Below are positions 26,944 through 38,689 of a stretch of DNA of 64,000 nt, piece after piece (the first letter of the stretch is position 1; every line of letters starts with the position of its first letter). The notes beneath the pieces are model-generated. The model worked only from the letters and a program-made list of their open reading frames with translations. It ran no database searches and was not told the DNA's origin. Position numbers and translations under genes: made by a program. The DNA is from Cordylochernes scorpioides (taxonomy: Eukaryota; Arthropoda; Arachnida; Pseudoscorpiones; Chernetidae): assembly GCA_030710605.1 (NCBI GenBank), contig CP092873.1, positions 1,191,900-1,255,899 of the forward strand, given 5' to 3'.

Positions 26944-29553
26944 TCTTGCACTTTTGCAGAAGTCCGCAGCGCTGTCTCAATTCAGCTCGCTTTAATTACG
27001 TAGGTCTTCACGGGAGTAATTATGAAGGAATCAAGTGGGTTGAAATTACACAGGCAAAACAACTGGAGGGTATTCTCGCTCCGTCAGCTTGACTTGAAAT
27101 AAAGCACTCGTGCCACAGCCGCCATTTTTGGGAGCGATCAACCTGACCTGGTCAGCATCAGGGCACCCTTTCGCTTTCAGGCCAACAGCTACTATCCACT
27201 AGGACTTTATCCCCTCATACTCCAGCACCTTCTTGCCAAGAGACCTTCTCGCTGTCTACTGCTGTCATCAAACTGACGCTGTCGAATTCCCTCACAAAGA
27301 CTGACTGTTTTATTTCTTCAACTCAGTTACTTTCTATATGCTGTTGGCTCCCCAGTTGGCATGCCTATATAGTAAATTATCAGTGAGCACATTATTATCA
27401 CTGATGGTACTCTGTGCAGTTGCCTTTTGACTTAGTGTAATATATATCACATGTAAACTTATGTCTGATATAATTTATATTATGTCTGATGTTAGTCAAA
27501 AAGAAATAAAGACTTTCTTTTTTAACTTCCAGATACTTCTTGCTGATTAACGTCAACCAACAAACACGAGGACGTTACATCAGCCTTGTTTGTTCTGCCA
27601 CTATCTTCCCTGCTGCGGCGCCATTAATTCTTTACCCCTTTGGCTCTAGTAATAAAAAGGCCAGAATTCACAATATATATTATATATCAGCTATATTATA
27701 ATTAATTTCTCTCTTTTGTTTGGGCTTTATATATTTTGTTGTTTGATACTGAAGTTCTTCTCTAGTCGCCAAATAAATTTTGCTTCGCCAAAAAAAAAAA
27801 AAAAAATAGTTAATTCCCCTTTGACGCCTTTTGTTAGCTGGTACAGCTTTATGTCTCTACATCAACCATTACCAATGAATTTGTTGCTGCGCTTCTGCGA
27901 CCATTGGAACCTTTTTTAACATGTAGATATGAAAATAGCTTTAAAGTCATGACATTTTTTTCTTACACAATCAAGAAGTACTCACCTATTCCCCTCACCT
28001 CAAGGCTCAGAAAAACCTGTAGATGGAGACCTTGGTCAAAGTGAAGATGGTTAAGACATCATTTAGCTCTTGACTAAAGAACCCATTCTACTAGTTGAGT
28101 GTCTGCTAGTGATGTTGAAAGCCTTCCCAATGAGAGGCTGAGTATGCAAAATGGGAAGGAACGTGCAGGCCAGCATATTGTGCCTTAGTCTGGAAACACA
28201 CCTTTAGGCATAATGGTAATATGGGTTGATATTGCCACTGGCACAATAGCAAGGCAATGGTCAGGGTAGTCGAGTGTGTGCACTTCAATATGGGTAGGCG
28301 ATGTAGTGATCAGGCGCGATAATGACATAACCAACCACTAATTATTACATCCACCTCGATATTTTCTACTCAAGAGGACCCACCCAGGCTCTCGGTTATC
28401 AGCAGAAGTCAGTTTATCATGCAGCCTGAAAGGACTATAGTGAAGGGGACACAAGGCAAAGTCGCCAATATGCGTGTTCTGTACAGTGGCAAAAATCTCA
28501 GGTGTCCAGAGAAATCTGGATCCTGATGGTGAGGTCTCTCAGTAAATGTGGTAGTATAATTTGGTCTATCATCTGGATCTTCGTAGCGGACTAGAGCGTC
28601 AAGATGGAACCCACATCCTAGATGTAGAAAGGGGTATTAGCCAAGCCCTAATTTCGGAGAACCAAGGGTAGGCACACTAAGACTTCTACGAAAAAAAGTT
28701 TGAAACCCTTAAGCACACGTCACAGCTGTTTTTCAATATTGAGGAGACTGAAGCATCCACGGAGACTGTCTCCAGGCGTTCAGATCCAAAGAAGAAGCAC
28801 ACCAGACGGGCTTGATGCTTGGAGTTGGTAGAGCCAATGGGTAGGTATCTGTGAAAGATGTACCAGGGAATAGACTACCAAGGAGTTGGCATCTCTCTTG
28901 TCCGCTGAACAAAATAGAAAATCTGGTTGTTATTTCCCAAGTTCCACGAGATGGTTCTCTTGGACTGATGTCAAATTAATAGGCAAACCAGCACCTTCAG
29001 TGGATCTACACTTTGGTTAGTAGCCCGTAAAACCACATTCTCTCTCTCTCTTCAGTGGTGATGTAGACTAGCAGAAGACTAACTGATGTTCAACACAATA
29101 TCAGCACGGTTTTGGAATACATTCCACCAACGGCCTATGCTCTTTCCAAAGTTGACCTTTATTCCTAACACACGCTAGAACGGGTCAAAGATGTTTTTAT
29201 TAACTGAAAATGGTCATCTCTTCAGAATAGAAAATTGATGTCGTTGGTCATTCCTGAGACTGAGTACATAATGTTCCAGGAGGAGGACTGTCCTGTAACT
29301 GTATGGGTCTGACACTCTGGTACTAGACAAGGAAGATGAAGATACAATCGCATAAGGAGAACATTTCTGTGAAACCAGAGTCTGGTGTTGGAAAGTAGAT
29401 GGGTTTGCATTTGTCAGGCTCGTACTTGGGGACGAGGCAGATGGAGTTTTGTTGTGAAGATGGATGCAGGGTCCTACAGTTCGCAAATTTTAGGTAGAGA
29501 TAGATAATCTGCGACTATGAATGTGACTTCAAAGTTGGCTAATGCCCAGGTGA
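26944..29553. other. Intergenic stretch, no gene recognised
   Basis: Small frames here show no domains. A minus-strand TGTAACGTCC start at 27577 with an AATAAA-like signal on the plus strand near 27505 hints at a degraded solo LTR. I found no matching end or target duplication. A poly-A run is at 27789-27806. Confidence 0.35.
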
Positions 29554-29806
29554 CAATTACAATAAAATGCAGCCTCCGAGTTTCTTACTTTATTAAATGT
29601 TCTCACAATCCCCAGGTACTGTAAATTATTCTACAGGAGCATACATGAAATGAATCTCAATTTTTAAACAATATTTATATCAAAAGTTGAGATTCATTTC
29701 GTTGTATGCTTATGTAGAAGAGTTCACAGTACCTGAAAGCTTGAGAGAACATTTAATAAGGTAAGAAACTCATTCTCGAGGCTGTGTTTTATTGTAATTT
29801 AAATAA
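29554..29806. repeat. Long imperfect hairpin, foldback element
   Basis: Left arm about 29556-29672 (AATTACAATAAAA, GAGTTTCTTAC, TTATTAAATGTTCTC, AGGTACTGT, AAATGAATCTCAA) pairs with the reverse complement of about 29688-29804, with a loop of about 15 bases. AGGTGACA stands just outside both arms and may be a target duplication. No coding content. A non-autonomous foldback or MITE is the likeliest reading, and the hairpin could give small RNAs if transcribed. Confidence 0.6.
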
Positions 29807-30558
29807 GGTGACAATGTAATATTTGGAGCATCGAGGGACTTGATATCCTTAAGGAGATTGCTTTGATGGTCATTCAGCTTTTCCAGAATTCCCAGCTGGG
29901 GAATAGCCCTAGAAGGGTCATTGATGAACAATCACCAGCCAATCAAAGCTTAGCAATAACGTATTGCAGATGTAGAGGAAGGGCTTGGCTTAGATGAAGA
30001 ATTAAAAACCAGTGGTTCAAAGTCATTAGTTGCGTTCCCATATCTATTGAAGACAGAGATCTTGGCTGTTGTCCAGGACAATTGTATGAATTTGAGCTCA
30101 ACATCATACTGCTGCAGGGAGTGGAAGAGCTCTGAGCTTTTGTTACGAGGCAGGCAGGTTTGAAGGTTGTAATGTGAAAGATGAAGTCTCTCCTGGCTCT
30201 TGACAGCTATGAGCTGGCAGGCTAGATTAAGATGGTCTTCTGCTCGAGATTTGAGATAAGAGAGTCCTGTTCATGAGAATGCTGGGATGAGGATCTTCAT
30301 TTCAAGTTGTTGGTTTTTTAAATATCTATCAATGCCTTATTATTAATAATCAAGGCAACCAATTGTTGGCATGTCTTAGACACCCAGCTGCTGACTCTCC
30401 TGTGCTACAGTTTAAAGATGTCAAGGTTTTACACAGAGGCTTCCTTACTTATTTTCTAGATTATTATTTTTTAACATTATTTTTTTTGTCAGCAAGACTG
30501 TTTGCCGCAGGTACTGGGGTGGCGGGGAGCACAAGCTTGCTACTCTCACTAGTGAGAC
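29807..30558. other. Intergenic stretch left of copia element 2
   Basis: No domain-bearing frame. The sequence continues on the far side of the copia insertion at 34993. Confidence 0.4.
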
Positions 30559-30783
30559 TGTTGGAGAGTAACTTCGCACATCAGCTGTTGCCTAGCAACG
30601 ACACCATCCTACCAGACATCACGTGACCTGGCGCCACACTGTCTATACTTGTAGTTTAAGTTTTGGTTTTCATCCTGCTACTGCGCTTGCCTTTTTGTGA
30701 CTCTTTTTGTTCCTTGTCATCTTAATATAATATTATTGTTAATTAAACAATACTTTTGAGATCCAGCCTCTGATTCTCTTACA
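30559..30783 (+). repeat. 5' LTR of copia element 2
   Basis: Begins TGTTGGAGAG and ends TCTCTTACA. About 98% identical to 34763-34987. Confidence 0.9.
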
Positions 30784-30852
30784 TGGCAGCAGAGCTTGGT
30801 TGGTATCAAATATTTTTGTTTATCTAAGCTGAAATTCGTTTGCTTGCTCAAG

Positions 30853-33800
30853 ATGACAACTGAACTTCCACAAATTCAAAAATTCAACGGCGATAATTTT
30901 CATCTATGGAAATTTCAAATGAAGATTATTCTAGAAGTAAAAGATCTTCTCAGTATAACTGATGGCTCTGAAGTAAAACCTGAAATAGAGGATATTGCAA
31001 AATTCTCTGAATGGAAAAAGAAAGATGCAAAATCCAAAATGCTGATCACTACTGCTCTAGAGTTTAAATATCTTCAACAGATTGTTAATTGCCAGACTTC
31101 AGCAGAAATGTGGAAGAAATTATCAACAATATATGAACTGAAATTTGAAACAAACAAATATTTGCTGCAACAAAGATTTTTCGAATATAAAATGAATCTA
31201 AATGATAACATTGCTTCTCACATTTCCAAAGTTGAAACTCAGGCACAACAAATGAAAGATCTAGGTGAGCCAATCTCTGATGTTGCCCTAATTACAAAGA
31301 TAATTTGCAGCTTGCCTGATAAATACAAGAATTTCATAACAGCGTGGGATTCAGTTTCATCAGAAGAAAAGACTCTAGAAAACTTGACGGCAAGATTACT
31401 GAAAGAAGAAAGCTTACAGGATCATTGGGATTCTTCAGGAAATTTTAAACCAGATAATGCCTTGATGACTTTTTCAAAGTTCAACAGAAATTCAACAGCT
31501 TCCAACAAACAACAGCAGCATCAACAATCCATTAAAGATAAAAAGAAGAACACACACTGTGGATATTGCAAGAAGAAAGGACATTGGTGGAAAGAATGCT
31601 ATAAAAGAAAGGAAGAACAAAAAGGACAACAGCCAAGTTCTTCAGCCAGAGATGATAGCTGTGCTTTTTCAGCTGAGACAAGTGCCTTCCTCGCTGAAAC
31701 AAAGGATTCCTGGATTGCAGATTCTCGAGCAACGGATCACATGACTTTCAGAAGAGAATGGTTCTCTATGTTCGAAGAAATACCAGAAGGTGTTCATCCT
31801 GTGTGCCTTGGAGATGGAAAGAAGATCTATGCAAAAGGTAAGGGAAATATTGATATTCTCTCTTATGTTGATAGTCAGAAAATTAATGCAACTCTTTTGG
31901 ATGTTCTCTATATACCTGAATTGGAGACCTATCTTTTTTCAATATCTACTGCAACAAAACATGGTTTGACGCTCATTTGTAAAGGAAATCAGATAAAATT
32001 AACAAAAAATTCGAAAGTTCTAGTTACTGGAATAAAGGACAATTCAAATCTTTATAGAATTTTTATTAAAGCAAAGCAATCTTCACAAACTCATGTTGCT
32101 CAGTTAAGTCTAGATATATGGCATCAAAGAATGGGTCATGTAAATCCTATAAAATTAACCCAAATGTTTGAAAATAATGTTTTTGAAGAAAACATTAAAA
32201 TTAGAGAAAAGCCTGATTCTTTACTATGTGAAGCATGCATCTATGGAAAATAAAAAAGAAAAGTTTTTCACGCGTCAACAAGTCCAAATTCGACCTATCC
32301 AGGAGAGCTGATCTATTCAGATGTTTGTGGACCAATGAGTAAAAGATCACCAGGAGGATCATTATATTTTGTATCATTCAAGGATGATTTTTCAAGATTT
32401 AGAGTGGCCTACTTCATTAGGCATAAATCAGATGTACTTGAGAAATTTAAAGAATTTGTAAAAAGAGTTAGGACTGAAACTGGAAATAAAATAAAAAGAT
32501 TCAGAACAGATAATGGCACAGATTTCTTAAATAATAATTTTTCTGATTATCTAAAATCTCTAGGAATTGTTCATGAACTCACTGCTCCATATACCCCAGA
32601 ACAGAATGGAATTTCTGAAAGAGATAACAGAACAATAGTTGAATCAGCTAGATGCTTGTTACATGGAATAAAAATGCCGCTTGAACTGTGGGCTGAAGCC
32701 GTAAACACAGCAGTCTATCTCTTAAATAGATGTACTACTAAAGTATTGGGAAATTCTACACCTTATGAAATATGGTACAAGAGAAAACCCTCCATCTTAC
32801 ATTTGAAAACTTTTGGATGTAACGCTTATGTGCAAATACCAAAAGATAACAGAAAGAAATTAGACAAAAAGAGTATTCGTACATTTTTTGTTGGATATAC
32901 TGAAACTAACAAAAATTATAGAATGTGGGATCCTATTGCTAGAAAAATTATCATAAGCAGAGATGTAATATTTACTGAAGCTAATACATCAGAAAATATT
33001 CAGGATAACCAACAAGAGCAGGTAACTATATATAGTGAAGAAAGTGTTGATAGCACAAATACCAGTTCCAAACCAGAAGAATCATGTCGATACCCTCTCA
33101 GGAATAGAATCAGAGAAAAGGAACAATCATCAACCAACTGTACAAGAGCTATTTCATATTCTTGTTATGTCCATGACCAAGAACCATTGAACTATGAAGA
33201 TGCAATTGTAGGACAAAACTAAAAAAAGTGGAAACTAGCTATGGACAATGAATTCAATTCCTTGATGAAAAATCAAACATGGACTTATGTGACACTACCA
33301 TCAGACAGAAAAGCTATTGCATGCAAGTGAATATACAAAATAAAGCAAAATGCAGATGGATCAAATAAAATGTTTAAGGCTAGACTAGTCGTGAAAGGTT
33401 ATTCACAAAAATCAGGACTTGATTATGGTGAAACTTTTTCTCCAGTAGTAAAATTCGATTCAATTAGAACAATCTTATCACTTTGTGCATCACTTGATAT
33501 GGAAATGATTCAATTAGATGTAAAATCTGCTTTCTTGAATAGTGATTCGGAAGAAGAACTTTACATGGAACAACCCCAAGGTTATGAAAACCCAGATATT
33601 CCAAATCATGTTTGCTCTCTTCAGAAAAGCATCTATGGTCTTAAGCAATCCCCCAGAATGTGGAACAAGAATTTTCATGAGTTTTTAATTAAGTTTGATC
33701 TCAAACCTAGCATATCAGATTCATGTGTCTATACAATGAAATGTAAACAGGCTTACATATTACTTGCAATATATGTAAATGATTGCTTAATCTGCAGGGT

Positions 33801-34775
33801 AAATAAACAACATTTAGATGATATAGTACAGTACTTAAATTCCAATTTTGAAATAAAAACTTTTACTGCCGATTATTTCCTTGGCCTACAAATATATCGA
33901 GATAGAACAACAAAAATGTTATTTCTACATCAAGCCTCATACATTGAAAGAACACTTGAACATCACAACCTTCTTGAAATTAAGTTACAATCTGTACCTT
34001 CTGATCCTTACTCAAAACTAACAAAAGAGATGTGCCCAAAGGATAATCAGGAAATTGAAGAAATGAACAAGATTCCATACAGACAGACAATTGGTAGTTT
34101 AATGTACCTCATGACTGGAACTAGACCTGATATTGCCTACGCAGTCAGCAGGGTTAGCCAATTTAGGAACAACCCAGGACCTTCACATTGGACCGCAGTA
34201 AAGAAAATATTTGGATACTTAAAAGCTACGAAAAACATCGGTATTTGTTTTGGTGGGAGTTCCTGCACTACATCTCTGATAGGTTTTTCCGATGCTGATT
34301 TTGCTGGAGACCTAGACACAAGAAAATCAACCACCGGATATGTGTTCATGTTGAATAATGGACCTATTTCTTGGTGCAGTCAAAAACAGAATTGTGTGTC
34401 TCTGTCAACAACAGAATCTGAATATATTGCGGCTTCCAAAGCAACGAAAGAAGCAATTTGGCTGAGACAACTTCTACGCGAGCTACATCAAGAACAAGTA
34501 AAGCCTACAACAATTTTTTGCGACAATCAAAGCTGCATAAGACTTGTTCACAACCCAGAATACCACAAAGAACTAAACATATTGATATTTCGTATCACTT
34601 TATCAGAGATCAATTTCAAAAACATGCAATTGACCTTCTTTATGTCTGCTCCAATGATCAAGCTGCAGACATATTTACGAAAGCTCTACCTCCAGAAAGG
34701 TATAGAAGACTAAGAAGCCAACTTGGACTGTTTGAAACAACAAAGTGCTTGTTAGGTGGGAGTGTTGGAGAGTAA
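30853..34775 (+). pseudogene. Copia element 2 gag-pol polyprotein, broken
   Basis: The likely start is the ATG at 30853 (MTTELPQIQKF). In order: gag (FHLWKFQMKIIL, LPDKYKNFITAWDS), one zinc knuckle (CGYCKKKGHWWKEC), protease with DSRATDHM where DSGATDHM is usual, then integrase (HQRMGHVNP...CEAC, RTDNGTDFLN, GISERDNRTIVE). RT follows with ARLVVKGYSQKSGLDYGETFSPVV and IYVNDCLI, where the catalytic YVDD has become YVND. RNase H has SDADFAGDLDTRKSTTGYV. TAA at 32251 and 33220 and TGA at 33328 interrupt a single reading frame, and a shift near 34573 moves the last part to another frame. Both the protease and RT active sites are altered, so the copy is dead. Confidence 0.9.
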
Positions 34776-34987
34776 CTTCGCACATCAGCTGTTGCCTAGC
34801 AACGACACCATCCTACCAGACATCACGTGACCTGGCGCCACACTGTCTATACCTGTAGTTTAAGTTTTGGTTTTCTTCCTTCTACTGCGCTTGCCTTTTT
34901 GTGACTCTTTTTGTTCCTTGTCATCGTAATATAATATTATTGTTAATTAAACAATACTTTTGAGATCCAGCCTCTGATTCTTTTACA
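34763..34987 (+). repeat. 3' LTR of copia element 2
   Basis: Begins TGTTGGAGAG, ends TTTTACA and is followed by GAGAC. Confidence 0.9.
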
Positions 34988-34992
34988 GAGAC

Positions 34993-35269
34993 TCCTCTAC
35001 TGGGAAGATACCAGGAGTTATTTTGCCGCCTTAGTGTTCTGTAGGCAGAGTCTCCACAGTGGTCGAGCTTTTGGCTCCATGGGAGAAGACTGGAGTAGCT
35101 CCCCTCCTACCTTGATGTCAAGGTGCATCAGTAGTGAGCAGATCTTTAGCTCTGTCCAGCATCACATTCTGCATTCAAGTTTACCCTCCTCCCCCAATGG
35201 TGCTACATATATGGAAGATAGAATTCCCTTGCCCATTGTTAACTTGGAGTGATGATGATAAGGCAAAAT
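34993..35269. other. Intergenic stretch right of copia element 2
   Basis: Continuation of the target sequence. A 72-codon frame at 35034-35252 has no recognisable features. Confidence 0.4.
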
Positions 35270-35412
35270 TTGGATTATAGATTAGAACTACAAGGTTATA
35301 AGACCAAATATATATAAATTAATAGTGTGTGATGTTTCGGTAACAACGTTGTTACTGAAACATCACCCACTATTAATTTATCTAGCGATGGTCTTATTAC
35401 CTTGTAGTTGGA
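35270..35412. mobile_element. Collapsed Penelope-like terminal palindrome
   Basis: Ends of the element-1 family face each other without the interior: ATTTGGATTATAGATTAGA, ACAAGGTTATAAGACCAAAT, then GTGTGATGTTTCGGTAACAACG joined to its own reverse complement, and TGGTCTTATTACCTTGTAG. The CUGANGA box of the hammerhead is lost on both sides, so only stem II, GAAA and AUC remain. No protein is encoded. Confidence 0.65.
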
Positions 35413-36155
35413 ACGATGATATAAATAACTCCTTTTTTATAAAGGACAAATTTGCTTCAAATTGTCCTCGGCACAGACAGTGAAATTGTCATCATTATCA
35501 GGGCTAATTATTTTGTTCTATTTATTCAAGGACAAATTTCTACAACCACCAAATAGAAGATGATAAAAATATATTTTATCTAATAATAACTGTTTTTGGC
35601 AATGTGCTTCTTTAGATATATATGTCAAACATCTACAGACCTTCAAATCTACAGACCTCACTGCAAGGATAGGAATTAGATGAGCCTTCATTACAGTAAT
35701 GTCTGTAATAGAGATATTTGATAATAAGTATAATAAGGGATTATTACACAATTACCTTGTGTTTAAAATATAATAAGGGAAAGACATTGGCAAAAATTAT
35801 TATTATTACAAAATTTCATCAATAGATGGCAATTGATATTTGGGAGGGAATCAGTGGTGAACCTCCCAGCACCAATTTGACAAATACATTCCTGGTTAGG
35901 ATACAAAATGGTGGTCTGGTTGGTCAAAATGGAGGGAGTGTCCACCTCTAATAAGACAATCCCTCCCAATATATATTTTTCCTTCTGTTTGGTGATAGTA
36001 CAATTTTCATTTAAAGTAAAAAAACAAATATAATTAGAGCTAATAATGAGGACAATTTTTCACAGATAGATGGCGCACTAAGTTATTTTTAAATAGAGAA
36101 GACTCATCAATAGATATCAGGACTTCTTGTTTGGCAGCTGAGGGGAATATACAGC
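35413..36155. other. Intergenic stretch, no gene recognised
   Basis: AT-rich, with no domain-bearing frame, SINE or RT signature seen. Confidence 0.45.
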
Positions 36156-36800
36156 CAGCTGGTGTCACAGGGTGCCGGCTGGTATCACAGGGTGCTGGCT
36201 GGTGTCACAGCGTGCTGGCTGGTGTCACAGGGTGTCGGCTGGTGTCACAGGGTGTCGGCTGGTGTCACAGGGTGTCGGCTGGTGTCACAGGGTGTCGGCT
36301 GGTGTCACAGGGTGTCGGCTGGTGTCACAGGGTGCCGGCTGGTGTCACAGGGTGCTGGCTGATGTCACAGGGTGCTGGCTGGTGTCACAGGGTGTTGCCT
36401 GGTGTCACAGGGTGTTGGCTGGTGTCACAGGGTGCTGGCTGGTGTCACAGGGTGTCGGCTGGTGTCACAGGGTGTCGGCTGGTGTCACAGGGTGTCGGCT
36501 GGTGTCACAGGGTGCCGGCTGGTGTCACAGGGTGCTGGCTGATGTCACAGGGTGCTGGCTGGTGTCACAGGGTGTTGCCTGGTGTCACAGGGTGTTGGCT
36601 GGGGTCACAGGGTGCTGGCTGGTGTCACAGGGTGCTGGCTGGTGTCACAGGGTGCTGGCTGGTGTCACAGGGTGTCACAGGGTGCTGGCTGGTGTCACAG
36701 GGGGCTGGCTGGTGTCACAGGGTGTTGGCTGGTGTCACAGGGTGCTGGCTGGTGTCACAGGGTGCCGGCTGGTCGCAGGGTGCCGGTTGGTGTCACAGGG
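36156..36800. repeat. 20-bp minisatellite with 180-bp higher-order repeat
   Basis: About 32 copies of GGTGTCACAGGGTGYYGGCT. Variant units recur in the same order: 36301-36420 equals 36481-36600 base for base, so nine-unit (180-bp) blocks have been duplicated. The long frames across it exist only because the unit lacks stops in several frames. It ends in irregular units near 36770-36800, about 40 bp from a minus-strand AATAAA. Confidence 0.92.
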
Positions 36801-36840
36801 TCTAGAAGGGAGAGACCAGAGAGATAAAAATTTATAAAAC

Positions 36841-36846
36841 TTTATT
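36841..36846 (-). terminator. Candidate poly(A) signal for the zinc-finger gene
   Basis: AATAAA on the minus strand about 420 bases beyond the zinc-finger frame's first stop and just before the minisatellite. It would give a 3' UTR of a few hundred bases. Confidence 0.4.
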
Positions 36847-37264
36847 TTATAATTGAGCATTGACCACTGCCGTGGCTTGGCAGAGTTCCTTCCGTCAACA
36901 CAGTTGAAGGTGTTTTCTCTCAAAGCTCTTGTGAGAGGTTTCAAATTTTACTTTGGGGAATATTTTCCTTTCTTCAATATATATTTACAAAAATTGTACA
37001 AATTGTAGCTGATAATTGTTTATAACTTAAAGATAAAAAATAACAAAGTGTAAACACCAAAAAAAAAAAAAAAGAAAATAACAAATGACTTGAATATTTT
37101 GAAATGTTTTGTTATGTGAAACACACACAGAATTGGAATGAGTATTTTGCCCAGTTCTGACAGATCTGCAGGTTGTGAGTGGCTGCCGTGTGGCTGTGGA
37201 ACTTCTTCCTGTGGTGGTGCAGCTGGGACCTGTTGCCAGTTTTGAAGCTGCAGTCCGAGCAGCT

Positions 37265-38683
37265 TTACGGCTTCTCCCCCGTGTGGATGCGGATGTGGGC
37301 GTTGAGGGTGGAGGAGTCCCCCGTCCTGTAGCTGCACTGCGGACAGAGGTACGGCTTCTCCCCTGTGTGAGTCCGCTTGTATCTGGACAGAGTGGAGGTG
37401 TCCCCTGTCCTGTAGTCACAGTAGGGGCAGGCGTAGGGCTTCTCCCCCGTGTGAGTCCGCTTGTGTCTGGACAGAGTGGAGGTGTCCCCTGTCCTGTAGT
37501 CACAGTAGGGGCAGGCGTAGGGCTTCTCCCCCGTGTGAGTCCGCTTGTGTCTGGACAGAGTGGAGGTGTCCCCTGTCCTGTAGTCACAGTAGGGGCAGGC
37601 GTAGGGCCTCTCCCCCGTGTGAGTCCGCTTGTGTCTGGACAGAGTGGAGGAGTCCCCTGTCCTGTAGTCACAGTAGGGGCAGGCGTAGGGCTTCTCCCCT
37701 GTGTGAGTCCGCTTGTGTCTGGACAGAGTGGAGGTGTCCCCTGTCCTGTAGTCACAGTAGGGGCAGGCGTAGGGCTTCTCCCCCGTGTGAGTCCGCTTGT
37801 GTCTGGACAGAGTGGAGGTGTCCCCTGTCCTGTAGTCACAGTAGGGGCAGGCGTAGGGCTTCTCCCCCGTGTGAGTCCGCTTGTGTCTGGACAGACCTGA
37901 GGAGACGGCAGTCTTGTAGTCACAGTCAGGGCAGGCAAATGGCTTCTCCCCTGAGTGGGTCCGCCTGTGCCGGACCAGGTGGGCGAACACGGCCGAACTG
38001 TAGTCGCACTTGTCACAGGCGTAGGGCTTCTCCCCCACATGCAGCCGCTTGTGGGTGACCAGAGCGGAGGTGTCCCCTGTCCTGTAGTCGCAGTAGGGGC
38101 AGGCGTAGGGCTTCTCCCCCGTGTGAGTCCGCTTGTGTCTGGACAGATCTGAGGAGATGGCAGTCTTGTAGTCACAGTCAGGGCAGGCAAATGGCTTCTC
38201 CCCCGTGTGAGTCCGCTTGTGTCTGGACAGAGAGGAGGTGTCCCCTGTCCTGTAGTCGCACTTGTCACAGGTGTAGGGTTTCTCCCCCGTGTGGATCCGC
38301 TTGTGGGTGACCAGAGCGGAGGTGTCCCCTGTCCTGTAGTCACAGTAGGGGCAGGCGTAGGGCTTCTTCCCCGTGTGGATCCGCTTGTGGATGACCAGAG
38401 CGGAGGTGTCCCCCGTCCTGTAGCTGCACTGAGGACAGAGGTACGGCTTCTCCCCAGTGTGGATCCGCTTGTGTCTGGACAGATCTGAGGAGATGGCAGT
38501 CTTGTAGTCACAGTCAGGGCAGGCAAATGGCTTCTCCCCCGTGTGAGTCCGCTTGTGTCTGGAGTAGTAGGAGCTGAGGCTGGTGCGGTACTCACAGAAG
38601 GGGCAGACCTTCTCTGAGCCGGCATGACTCACCTGGACCCATGACTTCTTGTGATCAATTTTTACTATAATTGAAAGCCACAT
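37265..38683 (-). CDS. C2H2 zinc-finger protein, 16 tandem fingers, then a stop and a detached 17th finger
   Basis: The frame (472 codons) has 16 consecutive C2H2 units of 28 residues joined by TGEKP linkers, the pattern of sequence-specific DNA-binding nuclear proteins. Fingers 10-15 are nearly identical copies of CPYCDYRTGDTSTLSRHKRTH at both protein and DNA level. In finger 15 the first zinc-binding histidine is tyrosine (SRYKRTH). Finger 1 is preceded by about 30 residues with no domain, which may be partly intron because TTTCAATTATAG near 38660 looks like a 3' splice site. After GEKP the frame hits TAA (37267-37265) where a tyrosine codon is expected, and a further finger (CSDCSFKTGNRSQLHHHRKKFH) follows in the same frame. 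There is no KRAB, SCAN or BTB domain in view. It may be a gene with a late nonsense change or a recent pseudogene. Confidence 0.75.
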   Translation of the reverse strand: MWLSIIVKIDHKKSWVQVSHAGSEKVCPFCEYRTSLSSYYSRHKRTHTGEKPFACPDCDYKTAISSDLSRHKRIHTGEKPYLCPQCSYRTGDTSALVIHKRIHTGKKPYACPYCDYRTGDTSALVTHKRIHTGEKPYTCDKCDYRTGDTSSLSRHKRTHTGEKPFACPDCDYKTAISSDLSRHKRTHTGEKPYACPYCDYRTGDTSALVTHKRLHVGEKPYACDKCDYSSAVFAHLVRHRRTHSGEKPFACPDCDYKTAVSSGLSRHKRTHTGEKPYACPYCDYRTGDTSTLSRHKRTHTGEKPYACPYCDYRTGDTSTLSRHKRTHTGEKPYACPYCDYRTGDSSTLSRHKRTHTGERPYACPYCDYRTGDTSTLSRHKRTHTGEKPYACPYCDYRTGDTSTLSRHKRTHTGEKPYACPYCDYRTGDTSTLSRYKRTHTGEKPYLCPQCSYRTGDSSTLNAHIRIHTGEKP

Positions 38684-38689
38684 AGAAGT

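Larger units (their letters stand above)
30559..34987 (+). mobile_element. Ty1/copia element 2
   Basis: A 4.4-kb element with 225-bp LTRs (30559-30783 and 34763-34987) and target duplication GAGAC (30554-30558 and 34988-34992). TGGCAGCAGAGC after the 5' LTR matches the initiator tRNA-Met primer site with one change, and TTAGGTGGGAG before the 3' LTR is the purine tract. The LTRs differ at about five positions. Its gag-pol is one long frame broken by three nonsense codons and one late frameshift. It is a different family from copia element 1. Confidence 0.92.

Noticed and set aside
27342..27577. Solo LTR
   Set aside because: TGTTGG start and TTACA end with AATAAA inside are suggestive, but flanking bases do not form a duplication and no second copy is present.
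36131..36837. Long open frames of 224 and 221 codons rich in GCWLVSQG repeats
   Set aside because: They are products of a 20-bp minisatellite that lacks stops in several frames. The unit length is not a multiple of three, and there is no start context or domain.
37027..38625. 532-codon Thr/Pro/Ser-rich frame and plus-strand frames over the zinc-finger array
   Set aside because: These are other frames of the highly repetitive zinc-finger coding sequence. The frame with CX2C...HX3H units and TGEKP linkers is the real one.
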